NCBI RefSeq assembly: GCF_023703375.1
Contig: NZ_JAMQGO010000004.1
Span: 62,001 to 126,000 of the forward strand
DNA: 64,000 nt
Source: Lutimaribacter degradans
GTDB taxonomy: Bacteria; Pseudomonadota; Alphaproteobacteria; Rhodobacterales; Rhodobacteraceae
Direction of reading: 5' to 3'
Under the pieces are notes generated by a model. It saw only the letters and a list, made by a program, of their open reading frames with translations, did not search any database and was not told the origin of the DNA. Shown here in pieces: positions 10,169 to 19,082 of the stretch (within the stretch, counting starts at the first letter, position 1; each line of letters opens with the position of its first letter). Both the position numbers and the translations under genes were made by a program.

Positions 10169-10770
10169 GATGCGATCCTTTCGTCGAATTCCGCGCGCGA
10201 CAGGTGATAACGGGGGGTGATGAACTCCTCGGCGCGTATGATCCAGCCCCCCTTGCCGCCATCGCGGCGGCGCACGTATTTGCGGCTGGCCGGGCGCTTG
10301 TCGGCGAGACGAAAATAGTAGTTGCGCCGCGCGATTCCGTAGGCATCCGCGATATGCTCGGGCGCGGCCTCTGCAACGGACCGTGCCGCCGCGATGGTTT
10401 GCGGCCCGATCACTCCATCGACGGCGACATCCTGCCCCATCTGACGCAACAGCCGTTGCAGGATCTTCACCGCATTGGCGCCTGCATTCACATACATGTC
10501 GAAGACGCTGGCCCGCAGCACCGCCGGCAACGCGTCGATGCGGGGCCCTTGATAATAGTGGCGCAGAAAGATGCGTTCGGCATCTGCCCGGCTCAGGGCC
10601 CGCACGTCGTGTGCGTCAACCAGCCCGTCGCCGGTCAGGTCCAGCCCCAAACGCCGCATGGTGTGAACGGTGACACCATGTTTCGTGGCACCGCCCGGGT
10701 CATCGGGGTCATTGGCGAACCCGCCCTCGCGCGCCACGATGGCGCGCGCAATGTCTTGAATTTCCGGCAT
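10159..10770 (-). CDS. GH108 family endolysin (N-acetylmuramidase-type), lysis partner of the holin
   Basis: A 203-residue glycoside hydrolase 108 protein. The catalytic glutamate is in AREGGF (Glu15), followed by DPDDPGGATKHGVT, the family hallmark. The C-terminal half (DGVIGPQTIAAA and after) is the peptidoglycan-binding domain usual in these enzymes. No signal peptide is visible, so export depends on the downstream holin. GH108/holin pairs of this kind release gene transfer agents in Rhodobacterales; placement between ccmE and ccmF is by position only and no ccm function is implied. AGGCGGGAAAC before the ATG serves as ribosome binding site. Confidence 0.88.
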   Translation of the reverse strand: MPEIQDIARAIVAREGGFANDPDDPGGATKHGVTVHTMRRLGLDLTGDGLVDAHDVRALSRADAERIFLRHYYQGPRIDALPAVLRASVFDMYVNAGANAVKILQRLLRQMGQDVAVDGVIGPQTIAAARSVAEAAPEHIADAYGIARRNYYFRLADKRPASRKYVRRRDGGKGGWIIRAEEFITPRYHLSRAEFDERIASWH

Positions 10771-10784
10771 GTTTCCCGCCTCGT

Positions 10785-10804
10785 TGTTTGCTCGTGGGCA
10801 AACA
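10785..10804 (-). promoter_or_regulatory. 20-bp inverted repeat upstream of the lysis cassette
   Basis: Perfect arms TGTTTGC and GCAAACA are separated by six bases, 15 bases before the endolysin ATG. It could be a repressor operator or a hairpin in the 5' leader close to the ribosome binding site. A second element, TTAA-N8-TTAA at 10820-10835, lies just upstream and resembles paired CtrA half sites with one base too many in the spacer. Confidence 0.45.
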
Positions 10805-10831
10805 CTGGCGGGTCAGAGGTTAACGCCGCGA

Positions 10832-11278
10832 TTAACTACCGTTCGGGTCCTGGTAGATGCCTTGCTCCTTGAGCGCATCGACGACTTCCTTCGGCATGTA
10901 AGTTTCATCGTGTTTCGCAAGAATTTCAGAGGCTTCAAAGACACCATTCACGTAACGTCCGGTGCCGACCATGCCCTGGTTTTCCTCGAACAAGTCGGGC
11001 AGGACGCCGGTAAACATCACCGGGATGGTCGCGCCGCCATCGGTGACTTCGAAGTGGATCGTTTCACCCTGCCCCCGCTTCAGGCTGCCTTCGGCAACCA
11101 GACCGCCGATGCGAAACACCTCGGTCGGCTGGGGCGGCTCGGCCAGCACCTGCACCGGCGAGCGGAAAAAGTTGATTCCGTCGCGCATGGCATAGCCGAT
11201 CAAGGCGGTGGATATGATCAACGCAACAGTGGCCAGGGCGATAACCTGAATGCGGCGGGTTTTCTTCAGCGATCTCAT
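10832..11278 (-). CDS. ccmE: Cytochrome c maturation haem chaperone CcmE
   Basis: Periplasmic haem chaperone, 148 residues, anchored by one N-terminal helix (about 10-30) after a basic start. The covalent haem ligand is His123 in the HDETY motif, with the conserved Tyr127. The OB-fold core includes RIGGLVAEGS and FEENQGMVGTGRY. It passes haem to CcmF, which here lies beyond the two lysis genes on the same strand. CGGAG precedes the ATG. Confidence 0.96.
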   Translation of the reverse strand: MRSLKKTRRIQVIALATVALIISTALIGYAMRDGINFFRSPVQVLAEPPQPTEVFRIGGLVAEGSLKRGQGETIHFEVTDGGATIPVMFTGVLPDLFEENQGMVGTGRYVNGVFEASEILAKHDETYMPKEVVDALKEQGIYQDPNGS

Positions 11279-11402
11279 GTGCGCACTCCGTTGCGGCCTG
11301 TCCGATGGCTTGCAGAAATATCGGCATTGACCGTGTATCTTTCAAGCAAATTCGCCCGTGCTGCGACACTGCGCCTTGACCTCGATCAGGCCAGTCGAAA
11401 AC

Positions 11403-12215
11403 TCACGCGGCCGTAAACCGGATTTCGCGACGCAGGAATTGCGTGGCCCGGTTGGAGACGCGCGCGGGGTCACCCGTTGTCAGATATGCCTCGGCCGTGC
11501 CTGGGCCGATCATGCCCGGATGACGCTCAAGGTAGTCGGCCAGGCTTTCGGCCACAATGTTAGCTTGGCTGTATACGTTCACCTGTGCGCCAAGGGCTTC
11601 CTGGAACACGTCCTGCAACAGCGGATAATGCGTGCAGCCCAGAACCGCCGCCTGCGGTGACGGCATCTTGCGCCTGAGCGCATCGACATGGCTGCGCACC
11701 AATGCCTCGGCCAGGATCATGTCGCCCTCTTCGATGGCATCGACGACACCACCGCAAGCCTGCGCCTCGACATCCACGCCGATGGCACGAAACGCCAGTT
11801 CCCGCTGAAAGGCGCGGCTGGCCACGGTGGCAGGCGTGGCAAACAGCGCCACGTGTTTCACCGCCACTTCGCGCGGAGGACTATTGTCGCCCCATTGCCG
11901 CTCGGTCAACGCCTCGATCAAGGGCACGAAGACGCCCAGCACCCGCTTTTCGCGCGGCACCCATGACTCCTGCATGCGGCGCAGGGCTGCTGCGCTGGCC
12001 GTGTTGCAGGCCAGGATAACCAGGTCGCAGCCCGCATCGAACAGCCGTTCAACCGCCCTTGTGGTCAGATCATAGATGTCATCGGCATCCCGCACACCAT
12101 AGGGGGCATGGGCACTGTCGCCGAAATAGACGAACGGCACATCTGGCAACCGTTTGCGCGCGGCCTCCAGCACGGTCAGCCCGCCCAGACCGGAATCGAA
12201 AATACCAACAGCCAT
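11403..12215 (-). CDS. murI: Glutamate racemase
   Basis: Converts L- to D-glutamate for peptidoglycan in the cytoplasm without a cofactor. About 270 residues. The N-terminal [12 protein letters not shown] gives Asp7 and Ser8, the first catalytic cysteine is Cys70 in ACNTASA, and the second is near 190 in GCTHYPLL. The ATG at 12215 gives the usual MAVGIFDSG start; an alternative GTG at 12236 would overlap the upstream acyltransferase stop as GTGA, so translational coupling from that start is also possible. Confidence 0.94.
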   Translation of the reverse strand: MAVGIFDSGLGGLTVLEAARKRLPDVPFVYFGDSAHAPYGVRDADDIYDLTTRAVERLFDAGCDLVILACNTASAAALRRMQESWVPREKRVLGVFVPLIEALTERQWGDNSPPREVAVKHVALFATPATVASRAFQRELAFRAIGVDVEAQACGGVVDAIEEGDMILAEALVRSHVDALRRKMPSPQAAVLGCTHYPLLQDVFQEALGAQVNVYSQANIVAESLADYLERHPGMIGPGTAEAYLTTGDPARVSNRATQFLRREIRFTAA

Positions 12216-12232
12216 GCGCCATGTCCCGTCTG

Positions 12233-13120
12233 TCACGCGCCTCGGGCGCGGTGCCTGCCCTCGAATTCGAAGCCGTAGTCATAGCTGCGCAACGGCGTCG
12301 GCGACAATTCATACGTGGCTTTGCGCAGGAAATCCATCATCGCCTTCGCATCCGACGCGCGCGCGGCGATCTCGCCACGGTCGATTGGTTGCCCGATCAC
12401 CACCCTGACCGGCGTATCCACGCGTTTGCGAAACTCTTTGATCAGCAGGCCCATCCGAAGCGTCGTGTGCAGGTGGCTGGCGATCTGGAACAAGCGGCTG
12501 GTATGGCCATCGAAATAGACCGGCACCACGGTGGCACCCGATTTTGCCACCATCCGCGCGGTAAACGATCGCCATCCCGGGTCCATCGGCTGCGCGAAGG
12601 GTTTGCTCGCCGTCGAGACAGTGCCACCGGGAAAGATGCCGATCGCCCCGCCCGCGCCAAGGTAGCGCAGCGCCTCTCTCCGGGTTTCAAGGTTTTCCTG
12701 TATCGCCGCGCGGCTCTCGTCGAAACTCACCGGCAGGATGATACGGTTCAGGTCTTCGGCCTTTTGGAAAACCTTGTGCGCCAGTATCCTGAAATCGCCC
12801 CGTACAACCGACAGCATATGCCCCATCATCAACCCGTCTAGGATGCCATAGGGATGGTTGGCGATCATGATCAACGGACCTGTCCGGGGAATATTGGCAA
12901 GGTCACCGCCCGCGACTTCAAGGGAAAGCCCGTAGCGGTCAACCATGACCTGCCAAAAATCACGGCCGGCGGCGACCTCGTGTTCGTAGCCGGCGGCCCG
13001 CTTGATCAGGCTGATCCGCCCGGTCACGTTCTCCATCACGCGGATCATGGCCCTTCCGCCGCGCGTGCTGGCGGAATGGGCATATGAAATATCGCGGGCG
13101 ATCTGCCGCTGGCCCGGCAT
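12233..13120 (-). CDS. Lysophospholipid acyltransferase family protein (PlsC-like)
   Basis: A 295-residue acyltransferase of the PlsC fold. The catalytic motif [10 protein letters not shown] is at about 87-96 (His89, Asp95), and FPGGTVST near 160 takes the place of the FPEGTR block. The NHP-GILDG form is typical of hemolysin-like or OlsA-like acyltransferases in alphaproteobacteria, so the product may be a phospholipid or an ornithine lipid. No olsB-type gene is adjacent. GGAGGA is spaced correctly for ATG at 13120; a GTG at 13126 is less likely. Confidence 0.85.
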   Translation of the reverse strand: MPGQRQIARDISYAHSASTRGGRAMIRVMENVTGRISLIKRAAGYEHEVAAGRDFWQVMVDRYGLSLEVAGGDLANIPRTGPLIMIANHPYGILDGLMMGHMLSVVRGDFRILAHKVFQKAEDLNRIILPVSFDESRAAIQENLETRREALRYLGAGGAIGIFPGGTVSTASKPFAQPMDPGWRSFTARMVAKSGATVVPVYFDGHTSRLFQIASHLHTTLRMGLLIKEFRKRVDTPVRVVIGQPIDRGEIAARASDAKAMMDFLRKATYELSPTPLRSYDYGFEFEGRHRARGA

Positions 13121-13215
13121 GGTCACGTCCTCCGAAAACCTGGCGCTCGTTTACGTCGTCATGACGAGTCTGACCAGATTTTTTAAAGTTTGTGTAACCA
13201 TGCCGAAGACCGCTC

Positions 13216-16200
13216 TTACTCCGCTGCCTTGGCCATGCCGCTGCCACCCGCGCGGATCACGGCCAACAACTCTTCGCGGCGTTTGGCGGCCTTGCGCTCA
13301 TTGGCCTCTTTGACAGGGCCAAAGCCACGGATCTGCAAGGGCAATTCGGCCAGTGCAACCACTGCATCCATGGTGTCGGGTGTCACCTTGGGCAGCAGGT
13401 CGGCCATGTCGGCCTCGTATTGCTTGATCAGCGCGCGTTCCATCTTGCGTTCAGTGCTGCGGCCAAACGGGTCAAGCGGTGTCCCGCGCAGGCCCTTCAT
13501 CTTTGCCAGCAAGCGGAACCAGCGCATCATGCCGGGACCGAACTCCCGCTTTTGCGGGCGCCCATCGGGGCCATCCTTTGACAACAGCGGCGGGGCGAGG
13601 TGGAATTTCATCTTGAAATCGCCCTCGAACTCCTGGCTTGCCTTTTCATAGCTGTCCAGGTGCAACCGTGCGACCTCGTACTCGTCCTTGTACGAAAGCA
13701 GCTTGTGATAGCCCTTGGCCACCGCCTCTTTCAGGCGCAGATCGTCGATCCCGTCCAGCATGTTGGTGTAACGCTTGGCCAGGCGCTTGCCCTGGTAGGC
13801 CACAAGGTGATTGGCCCGAAAGGCGATTTTCTCGTCCAGCGATTTGGGCTTGTCCACCACCGTAGACGTCAGCAGTTTTTCGGCGTCCTGCGGGTAAAGC
13901 GCGGCCCAGCGCCCGATTTCAAAGGCACGCAGGTTACGCTCGACCGCGGCGCCATTGAGGTCGATGGCGTTCTTGATCGCCTCGTAGCTGACCGGCACAA
14001 GCCCGCGCTGCCATGCGGCACCAAAGATCATCATGTTGGAATAGATCGAATCCCCCAGCGTGACCCTGGCCAGGTCGGACGCATCGAACAGGATGGCCTT
14101 GTCACGCAGCCGCGCCTCAAGCGCCAGCGACAGCCGGTCGCTGGGCAATGCGAACTCGGTATCGCGAGTGAAATCGCCGGTTATGATCTCGTGGCTGTTA
14201 ACCACGGCGCCGGTGCGGCCCTGTTGCGTCAACCCGAGGGTCGAAGCCCCCGCGCTGACGACAAGATCACCGCCGATGAGGGCATCGGCCTCGCCGGTGG
14301 CGACACGCACGGCGCTGATATCGTCGGGCTTTTCGGCGATCCGGCAATGGATATGCACAGCGCCGCCCTTTTGCGCCAGCCCGGCCATTTCCATCATGCC
14401 CGCGCCCTTGCCGTCGATCTGCGCGGCCTGTGCCAGCACCGCACCGATGGTTACAACGCCCGTGCCGCCAACGCCGGTAATCACCACGTTCCAGGTGCCG
14501 TCGATGGTGGGCAGGGTGGGCGCGGGCATGTCGGGCAGCGTCAGATCGGTGGTCGCGGCCTTTTTCACCGTCGCGCCCTCTATCGTCAGGAACGAGGGGC
14601 AAAAGCCCTTGAGACAGGAAAAGTCCTTGTTGCAGCTTGATTGGTCGATGGCGCGCTTGCGGCCCAGTTCGGTTTCCTTGGGCACGATCGAGACACAGTT
14701 CGATTGCACCCCGCAATCTCCGCAGCCTTCGCAGACATCCGAGTTGATGAACACGCGACGATCCGGGTCGGGAAACTGCCCGCGCTTGCGGCGGCGGCGC
14801 TTTTCGGCGGCGCAGGTCTGGATATAGACGATGACCGACACGCCCTCCAGCTTGGTGCAGCGTTCCTGAACGGTCTGCAAGTCGGCACGTTCGAAGGTTT
14901 CGACATCCTTGGGAAAGCGGCTGAGGTCGACCTCTTCCTTTTCGTCGTAGACGGCGAAAACATGCTTCACCCCCATGCCGCGCATCTCTTCGACGATCCG
15001 ATAGGCATCAAGGCCACCCTCGTTGCCCTGTCCGCCGGTCATGGCCACGGCATCGTTGTAAAGGATCTTGTAGGTGATGTTCACATCCGCGGCCAACGCG
15101 GCACGAATGGCCATGATGCCCGAGTGGTTATACGTGCCGTCGCCCAGGTTCTGGAACACGTGGTTGCAGGTCGAGAACGGCGCCTCGCCGATCCAGTTCG
15201 CGCCCTCGCCGCCCATATGGGTATAACCCAGCGTGTCACGGTCCATCCATTGCACCATGAAGTGACAACCGATACCGGCAAAGGCGCGGCTGCCTTCGGG
15301 CACCTTGGTCGAGCTGTTATGAGGACAGCCTGAACAGAAATAGGGCAGTCGTGCCGCGATATCCTCGGCATTGTCGTTGCGCCGCACCTCTTCCAGCGCG
15401 GCCATGCCGGCCTTGATCCCGTCGCCGTCGCGGCCTTCCTCGATCAGGATACCGCCCAGCTTTTCGGCAATCATGACGGGGTCCAGCGCCCATTTCGCCG
15501 GGAAGAGTTCGGGTCCGCTGTTTTCCTTGCGCCACCCGTAGACGCGGCGACCACGACGATCGTCAAAGATCGCCTCCTTGATCTGCACTTCCAGCAGCTT
15601 GCGCTTTTCCTCGACCACGATGATCAGGTCCAGCCCCTCGGCCCATTCCGAAAAGCCCTTCATGTCCAGTGGCCAGACCTGCCCCACCTTGTAGGTGGTG
15701 ATGCCAAGCCGTTCGGCCTCGGCCGCGTCGATGTTCAACAGGCTCAGCGCATGTACGGTATCCAGCCAGCTTTTGCCGTGGCTCACGATGCCGATCTTGG
15801 CACCGGGCTTGCCCCAGGCGCGCTTGTCGATCCCGTTCGCATGGGCAAATGCCTCGGCGGCGACGCGCTTGTAATCGATCAATCGCGCCTCTTGCGCGAT
15901 ACGGTCGTCGACCAGGCGGATGTTCAAACCGCCCTCGGGCATATCGAAATCGGGGCGGACAAGTTGCATGCGGTCAGGGCGGCCATCGACCACGGCGGTG
16001 GCCTCGACCGTGTCTTTCATGGTCTTGAGCCCGACCCAGACACCGGCGAACCGGCTGAGTGCATAACCGTAAATCCCGTAATCCAGAATTTCCTGCACAC
16101 CCGCAGGGCTGACAACAGGCAGTTGCGCATCGATCAATGCCCATTCCGACTGGTGCAGCACGGTCGAGGATTCGCCGGTATGGTCATCGCCCATCGCCAC

Positions 16201-16623
16201 CAGCACCCCGCCATTGGGGCTGCTACCGGCCATGTTGGCATGGCGGAACACGTCTCCGGTGCGGTCAACACCCGGCCCTTTGCCGTACCACAGGCCAAAG
16301 ACACCATCGAACTTGCCCTCGCCGCGCAATTCGGCCTGCTGGCTACCCCACAGCGCGGTGGCGGCCAGGTCTTCGTTCAGGCCCTCCTGAAACTTCACAT
16401 CCGCCGCGGCCAGAAACTTTGCCGCGCGGTTCATCTGCATGTCGACCGCCCCAAGAGGAGAGCCGCGATAACCAGTCACGAACCCGGCCGTGTTCAGCCC
16501 GGCCGCGCGGTCGCGCGCCTTTTGCATCAGCATCAGGCGCACCAGTGCCTGCGTGCCGTTCAACAGCACCGGAGATTTTTCGATATCGAACCGGTCGTTC
16601 AAGGAAATTTCCGGTTTTGTCAT
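13216..16623 (-). CDS. Indolepyruvate ferredoxin oxidoreductase, fused alpha/beta subunits
   Basis: A very long (1135-residue) fused enzyme that oxidatively decarboxylates aryl pyruvates from aromatic amino acid breakdown to acyl-CoA, reducing ferredoxin. The N-terminal pyruvate-oxidoreductase domain is followed by a thiamine-diphosphate-binding region near 485-530 (GDGTYNHSG, TGGQGNEGG). An Fe-S cluster segment is near 629 (CEGCGDCGVQSNC) with further cysteines at about 661-675 (SSCNKDFSCLKGFC). The gamma-type domain starts near 714 (GVGGTGVVT). GGGAGGACGTC precedes ATG at 16623. It diverges from a LysR gene, and a 25-bp dyad lies over its promoter. Confidence 0.93.
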   Translation of the reverse strand: MTKPEISLNDRFDIEKSPVLLNGTQALVRLMLMQKARDRAAGLNTAGFVTGYRGSPLGAVDMQMNRAAKFLAAADVKFQEGLNEDLAATALWGSQQAELRGEGKFDGVFGLWYGKGPGVDRTGDVFRHANMAGSSPNGGVLVAMGDDHTGESSTVLHQSEWALIDAQLPVVSPAGVQEILDYGIYGYALSRFAGVWVGLKTMKDTVEATAVVDGRPDRMQLVRPDFDMPEGGLNIRLVDDRIAQEARLIDYKRVAAEAFAHANGIDKRAWGKPGAKIGIVSHGKSWLDTVHALSLLNIDAAEAERLGITTYKVGQVWPLDMKGFSEWAEGLDLIIVVEEKRKLLEVQIKEAIFDDRRGRRVYGWRKENSGPELFPAKWALDPVMIAEKLGGILIEEGRDGDGIKAGMAALEEVRRNDNAEDIAARLPYFCSGCPHNSSTKVPEGSRAFAGIGCHFMVQWMDRDTLGYTHMGGEGANWIGEAPFSTCNHVFQNLGDGTYNHSGIMAIRAALAADVNITYKILYNDAVAMTGGQGNEGGLDAYRIVEEMRGMGVKHVFAVYDEKEEVDLSRFPKDVETFERADLQTVQERCTKLEGVSVIVYIQTCAAEKRRRRKRGQFPDPDRRVFINSDVCEGCGDCGVQSNCVSIVPKETELGRKRAIDQSSCNKDFSCLKGFCPSFLTIEGATVKKAATTDLTLPDMPAPTLPTIDGTWNVVITGVGGTGVVTIGAVLAQAAQIDGKGAGMMEMAGLAQKGGAVHIHCRIAEKPDDISAVRVATGEADALIGGDLVVSAGASTLGLTQQGRTGAVVNSHEIITGDFTRDTEFALPSDRLSLALEARLRDKAILFDASDLARVTLGDSIYSNMMIFGAAWQRGLVPVSYEAIKNAIDLNGAAVERNLRAFEIGRWAALYPQDAEKLLTSTVVDKPKSLDEKIAFRANHLVAYQGKRLAKRYTNMLDGIDDLRLKEAVAKGYHKLLSYKDEYEVARLHLDSYEKASQEFEGDFKMKFHLAPPLLSKDGPDGRPQKREFGPGMMRWFRLLAKMKGLRGTPLDPFGRSTERKMERALIKQYEADMADLLPKVTPDTMDAVVALAELPLQIRGFGPVKEANERKAAKRREELLAVIRAGGSGMAKAAE

Positions 16624-16651
16624 GACGTCCTCCCATCGCACGTTTGGCATA

Positions 16652-16700
16652 ACTATAGCGCAAATCGCGCGCAGTTTTAGGTCAAATTTTGTGACCTAAA
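16652..16700 (-). promoter_or_regulatory. Dyad operator and promoter of the oxidoreductase gene, shared with the divergent LysR gene
   Basis: Arms TTTAGGTCA (16676-16684) and TGACCTAAA (16692-16700) form a perfect 9-bp inverted repeat with a 7-base spacer. On the minus strand TATAGT at 16652-16657 looks like a -10 element; its -35 position would fall at 16675-16680, inside the dyad. A regulator bound here could block or recruit polymerase. The divergent LysR protein is the obvious candidate, though other families bind such symmetrical sites. Confidence 0.6.
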
Positions 16701-16799
16701 CCCCTTTACAGCGGAAATCACCCTACGTAACCACAGGCCAATCTGTTATTTTTAAGAATATTTCAATTATGTGTTACGGATGAATCGGAAGTTGTGGAT

Positions 16800-17705
16800 A
16801 TGGACTGGGACAAACTAAGAATTTTTCATGCCGTGGCCGATGCCGGCAGCCTGACCCACGCGGGTGAGGCGCTGCATCTTTCGCAATCTGCCGTCAGCCG
16901 GCAGGTGCGCGCGCTTGAGGAAAGCCTGAATACCACCCTTTTTCACCGCCACGCCAGGGGGCTGATTCTCACCGAGCAGGGCGAGCTTTTGTTCGATGCC
17001 ACGACGGCCATGGCCAAGCGCCTCGATACCGCGTCGGCCCGTATTCGCGACAGCGAAGACGAAGTGTTCGGCCAGCTGCGCGTCACGACCACGACGGGCT
17101 TTGGCAGCTTGTGGCTGGCACCGCGTCTGCCCGCGCTTTACGAAAAATACCCCGATCTCAAGATCGACCTGATGCTGGAAGAGCGGGTACTGGACCTGCC
17201 CATGCGCGAGGCCGATGTCGCCATTCGCATGAAAGAGCCCAGCCAGGCCGACCTGATCCGCAAACGCCTGATGGGCGTGCGCATGCAGCTTTACGCCTCG
17301 CCGCGCTACATCGAGCGTCGCGGCATACCCGAAGATGTGTCCGACATCGTCGACCACCGGCTGATCTGCCAGAACCCGTCATCGACACAGGTTGGCGCCG
17401 GCGCGACATTGGTGGCCGAGCTCATGACACATGATGTGCACTCAACCTTGACCGTGAACAATTATTTCGGCGTGCTGCAAGCCGTGTTGAACGATCTGGG
17501 CATCGGCGTTCTGCCGAATTACCTGATGCGCGACTTTCCCGACCTTGTGCGCGTATTGCCCGAGGTGGAATCCAGCGAGGTTCCGGTTTTCCTGGCCTAC
17601 CCCGAGGAATTGCGCCACTCCAAGCGCATCTCGGCGTTCCGTGATTTCGTTCAGGAAGAGATCATGAACTACCGCAAACACCTGAAGGATCAGTCGATCT
17701 ACTAG
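16800..17705 (+). CDS. LysR family transcriptional regulator
   Basis: A 301-residue LysR regulator with the N-terminal winged helix (about 2-60, SLTHAGEALHLSQSAVSRQVRALE) and a substrate-binding domain from about 90 (GQLRVTTTTGFGSLWLAP). GGAAG lies 9 bases before the ATG at 16800; a GTG at 16794 is too close to it. It is divergent from the indolepyruvate oxidoreductase gene with a shared 25-bp dyad between them, so local control of that gene and of itself is likely. The effector is unknown. Confidence 0.9.
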   Translation: MDWDKLRIFHAVADAGSLTHAGEALHLSQSAVSRQVRALEESLNTTLFHRHARGLILTEQGELLFDATTAMAKRLDTASARIRDSEDEVFGQLRVTTTTGFGSLWLAPRLPALYEKYPDLKIDLMLEERVLDLPMREADVAIRMKEPSQADLIRKRLMGVRMQLYASPRYIERRGIPEDVSDIVDHRLICQNPSSTQVGAGATLVAELMTHDVHSTLTVNNYFGVLQAVLNDLGIGVLPNYLMRDFPDLVRVLPEVESSEVPVFLAYPEELRHSKRISAFRDFVQEEIMNYRKHLKDQSIY

Positions 17706-17767
17706 CAGCCCGCCCAGATATGCATTTGGCGCATATCGGGCATGCTGCACCTGCGGCATGATTTGGC

Positions 17768-17885
17768 TTGATCAGACAAGACCAGACGCCTAATTCAGCA
17801 CGTGACGGTGATGACGATCAAATCTTCATCATCTTCATACCTCCCTGTTGGACTTTGGCCGAGCTTAGTGCTCGGCCTTTTTTTT
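17768..17885 (+). ncRNA. Candidate small RNA with intrinsic terminator
   Basis: The 287-bp gap behind the LysR gene has no convincing protein gene. TTGATC (17768-17773) and TAATTC (17791-17796) are 17 bp apart, a weak promoter that would start a transcript near 17803. That transcript ends at a perfect intrinsic terminator (17857-17885), about 80 nucleotides in all. Its middle carries an unpaired ACCUCCC at about 17838-17844, complementary to ribosome binding sites, as in several alphaproteobacterial small RNAs. It could instead be the 3' UTR of the LysR mRNA. On the opposite strand the same bases form a strong AGGGAGGT plus a six-codon frame. Confidence 0.42.
17857..17885 (+). terminator. Rho-independent terminator
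   Basis: A perfect 8-bp stem, GGCCGAGC paired with GCTCGGCC, with TTAGT loop and eight T residues. It ends either the LysR transcript or a separate small RNA. Confidence 0.9.
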
Positions 17886-17992
17886 GCCCAACGCCGTTCA
17901 ACCCTATCGAGCGTGGTTGAGACCGTGGTTCGTTGACGAATGTCGCGGCACACGGACCAACAGGCCCCTGTCTTTGCGCCAAGGTCGCGCGG

Positions 17993-19000
17993 TCATTCCG
18001 GCGCTTCCGACAAGATCGCGATGACCCGTGCGTCCGCGGGCAGGTCGAGCCCGGCCAGCAACGCCGCCAGCCCAGCCCCGCCCGAAGGCGTGGTGGCAAG
18101 CCCGGCCCGCGCCAGCACGGGCATGGCGGCCTGCGCCTGGCCTTCGGACAACAGGGCAAAACCGTCCGCATCGCGCGACAGGCCCCGCAGGGCGATCCAA
18201 CTGGCCCTCTTGCAATCGAGCCGCCCCATGCAACTGGCGGGCCCCTGCGCATCGACACTCTTGCCCGCGGCGATGGCGTCGTGCAGTGCGGGCGCGGCCT
18301 CGGGTTCGACCACGACGATGATGGGCGCCTCGCCCCAGACGTGGCGGGCATGGGCGGCCACTGCGCCGGCCAACCCGCCAACGCCCGCCTGCAGCAGGAT
18401 ATGCGTCGGCGGCCACGGCATCTGTTCGGCGGCCTCTGCCGCAAGCACCAAGTACCCCTCCATCAGGCGATGCGGAATCTCGCTGTACCCAGCCCAGGAG
18501 CTGTCGGATAAAAGCACCAGCCCCTCGTCGTGCGCCGCGGTCTCGGCGGCGGCCATGCTGGCGGCATAATCGGCACCCGCGCGCCGCACCTCGGCCCCTT
18601 GGGCGCGCAACCGGTCGGCAAAACCTTCGGGCACGGTCCGTGCCAGGTAGACGATCGATTGCGCGCCGAACACACGTGCCCCGGCCGCGACCGAGAGGCC
18701 GTGATTGCCCGCGCTGGCCGTGACATACCCGCGCCCGGAGGCCTGACCGCCCGCCGCGTCGCGGGCAATGACATAAGCCGCGCCAAGCGCCTTGAAACTG
18801 CCCAGCCCCATGCGCCCACGTTCGTCCTTGACATGCAGCGATGCAACGCCCGCCCGGCGCGCCAGCCCGGGCGCGTCGACCAGGGGGGTGGCGGCATGGA
18901 CCGGGCAGCGCACCAGCAGGTGGCGCGGCGCCTCGCCGTCAATGCTGGGGTACGGCGCATCCAGCGCCAGCCCCTGCCCGCGAAACCGGTTGTGCAACAT
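17993..19000 (-). CDS. Diaminopropionate ammonia-lyase-like PLP enzyme
   Basis: A 335-residue fold-type II PLP enzyme. The lysine that binds PLP is Lys70 in GSFKALGA, followed by the phosphate/substrate loop SAGNHG near 96-101. DSSWAGYSEIPHRLMEGY and PTHILLQAGVGGLAGAV match diaminopropionate ammonia-lyase (DpaL/YgeX), which splits 2,3-diaminopropionate to pyruvate and ammonia. It is shorter than the usual length of about 400 residues, mostly at the N-terminus. A threonine or serine dehydratase activity cannot be excluded. AGAGGG precedes the ATG. The next gene is divergent. Confidence 0.8.
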   Translation of the reverse strand: MLHNRFRGQGLALDAPYPSIDGEAPRHLLVRCPVHAATPLVDAPGLARRAGVASLHVKDERGRMGLGSFKALGAAYVIARDAAGGQASGRGYVTASAGNHGLSVAAGARVFGAQSIVYLARTVPEGFADRLRAQGAEVRRAGADYAASMAAAETAAHDEGLVLLSDSSWAGYSEIPHRLMEGYLVLAAEAAEQMPWPPTHILLQAGVGGLAGAVAAHARHVWGEAPIIVVVEPEAAPALHDAIAAGKSVDAQGPASCMGRLDCKRASWIALRGLSRDADGFALLSEGQAQAAMPVLARAGLATTPSGGAGLAALLAGLDLPADARVIAILSEAPE

Positions 19001-19082
19001 GTTCTGGCCCTCTTGCCGCCCCGTCGCGCAGCAAAGCCACCGCCCCGCCCCGCGTCAACATGCATTTCGCGCCTAGCGCCGG

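Noticed and set aside
9587..10770. Prophage remnant
   Set aside because: Only holin and endolysin are present; no integrase, attachment-site repeats, structural or packaging genes, and the flanking ccm genes are intact. A GTA lysis pair explains it better.
17803..17938. Plus-strand frame reading through the terminator at 17857-17885
   Set aside because: It would have to cross a perfect intrinsic terminator and has no ribosome binding site; a serine run and no family likeness suggest chance.
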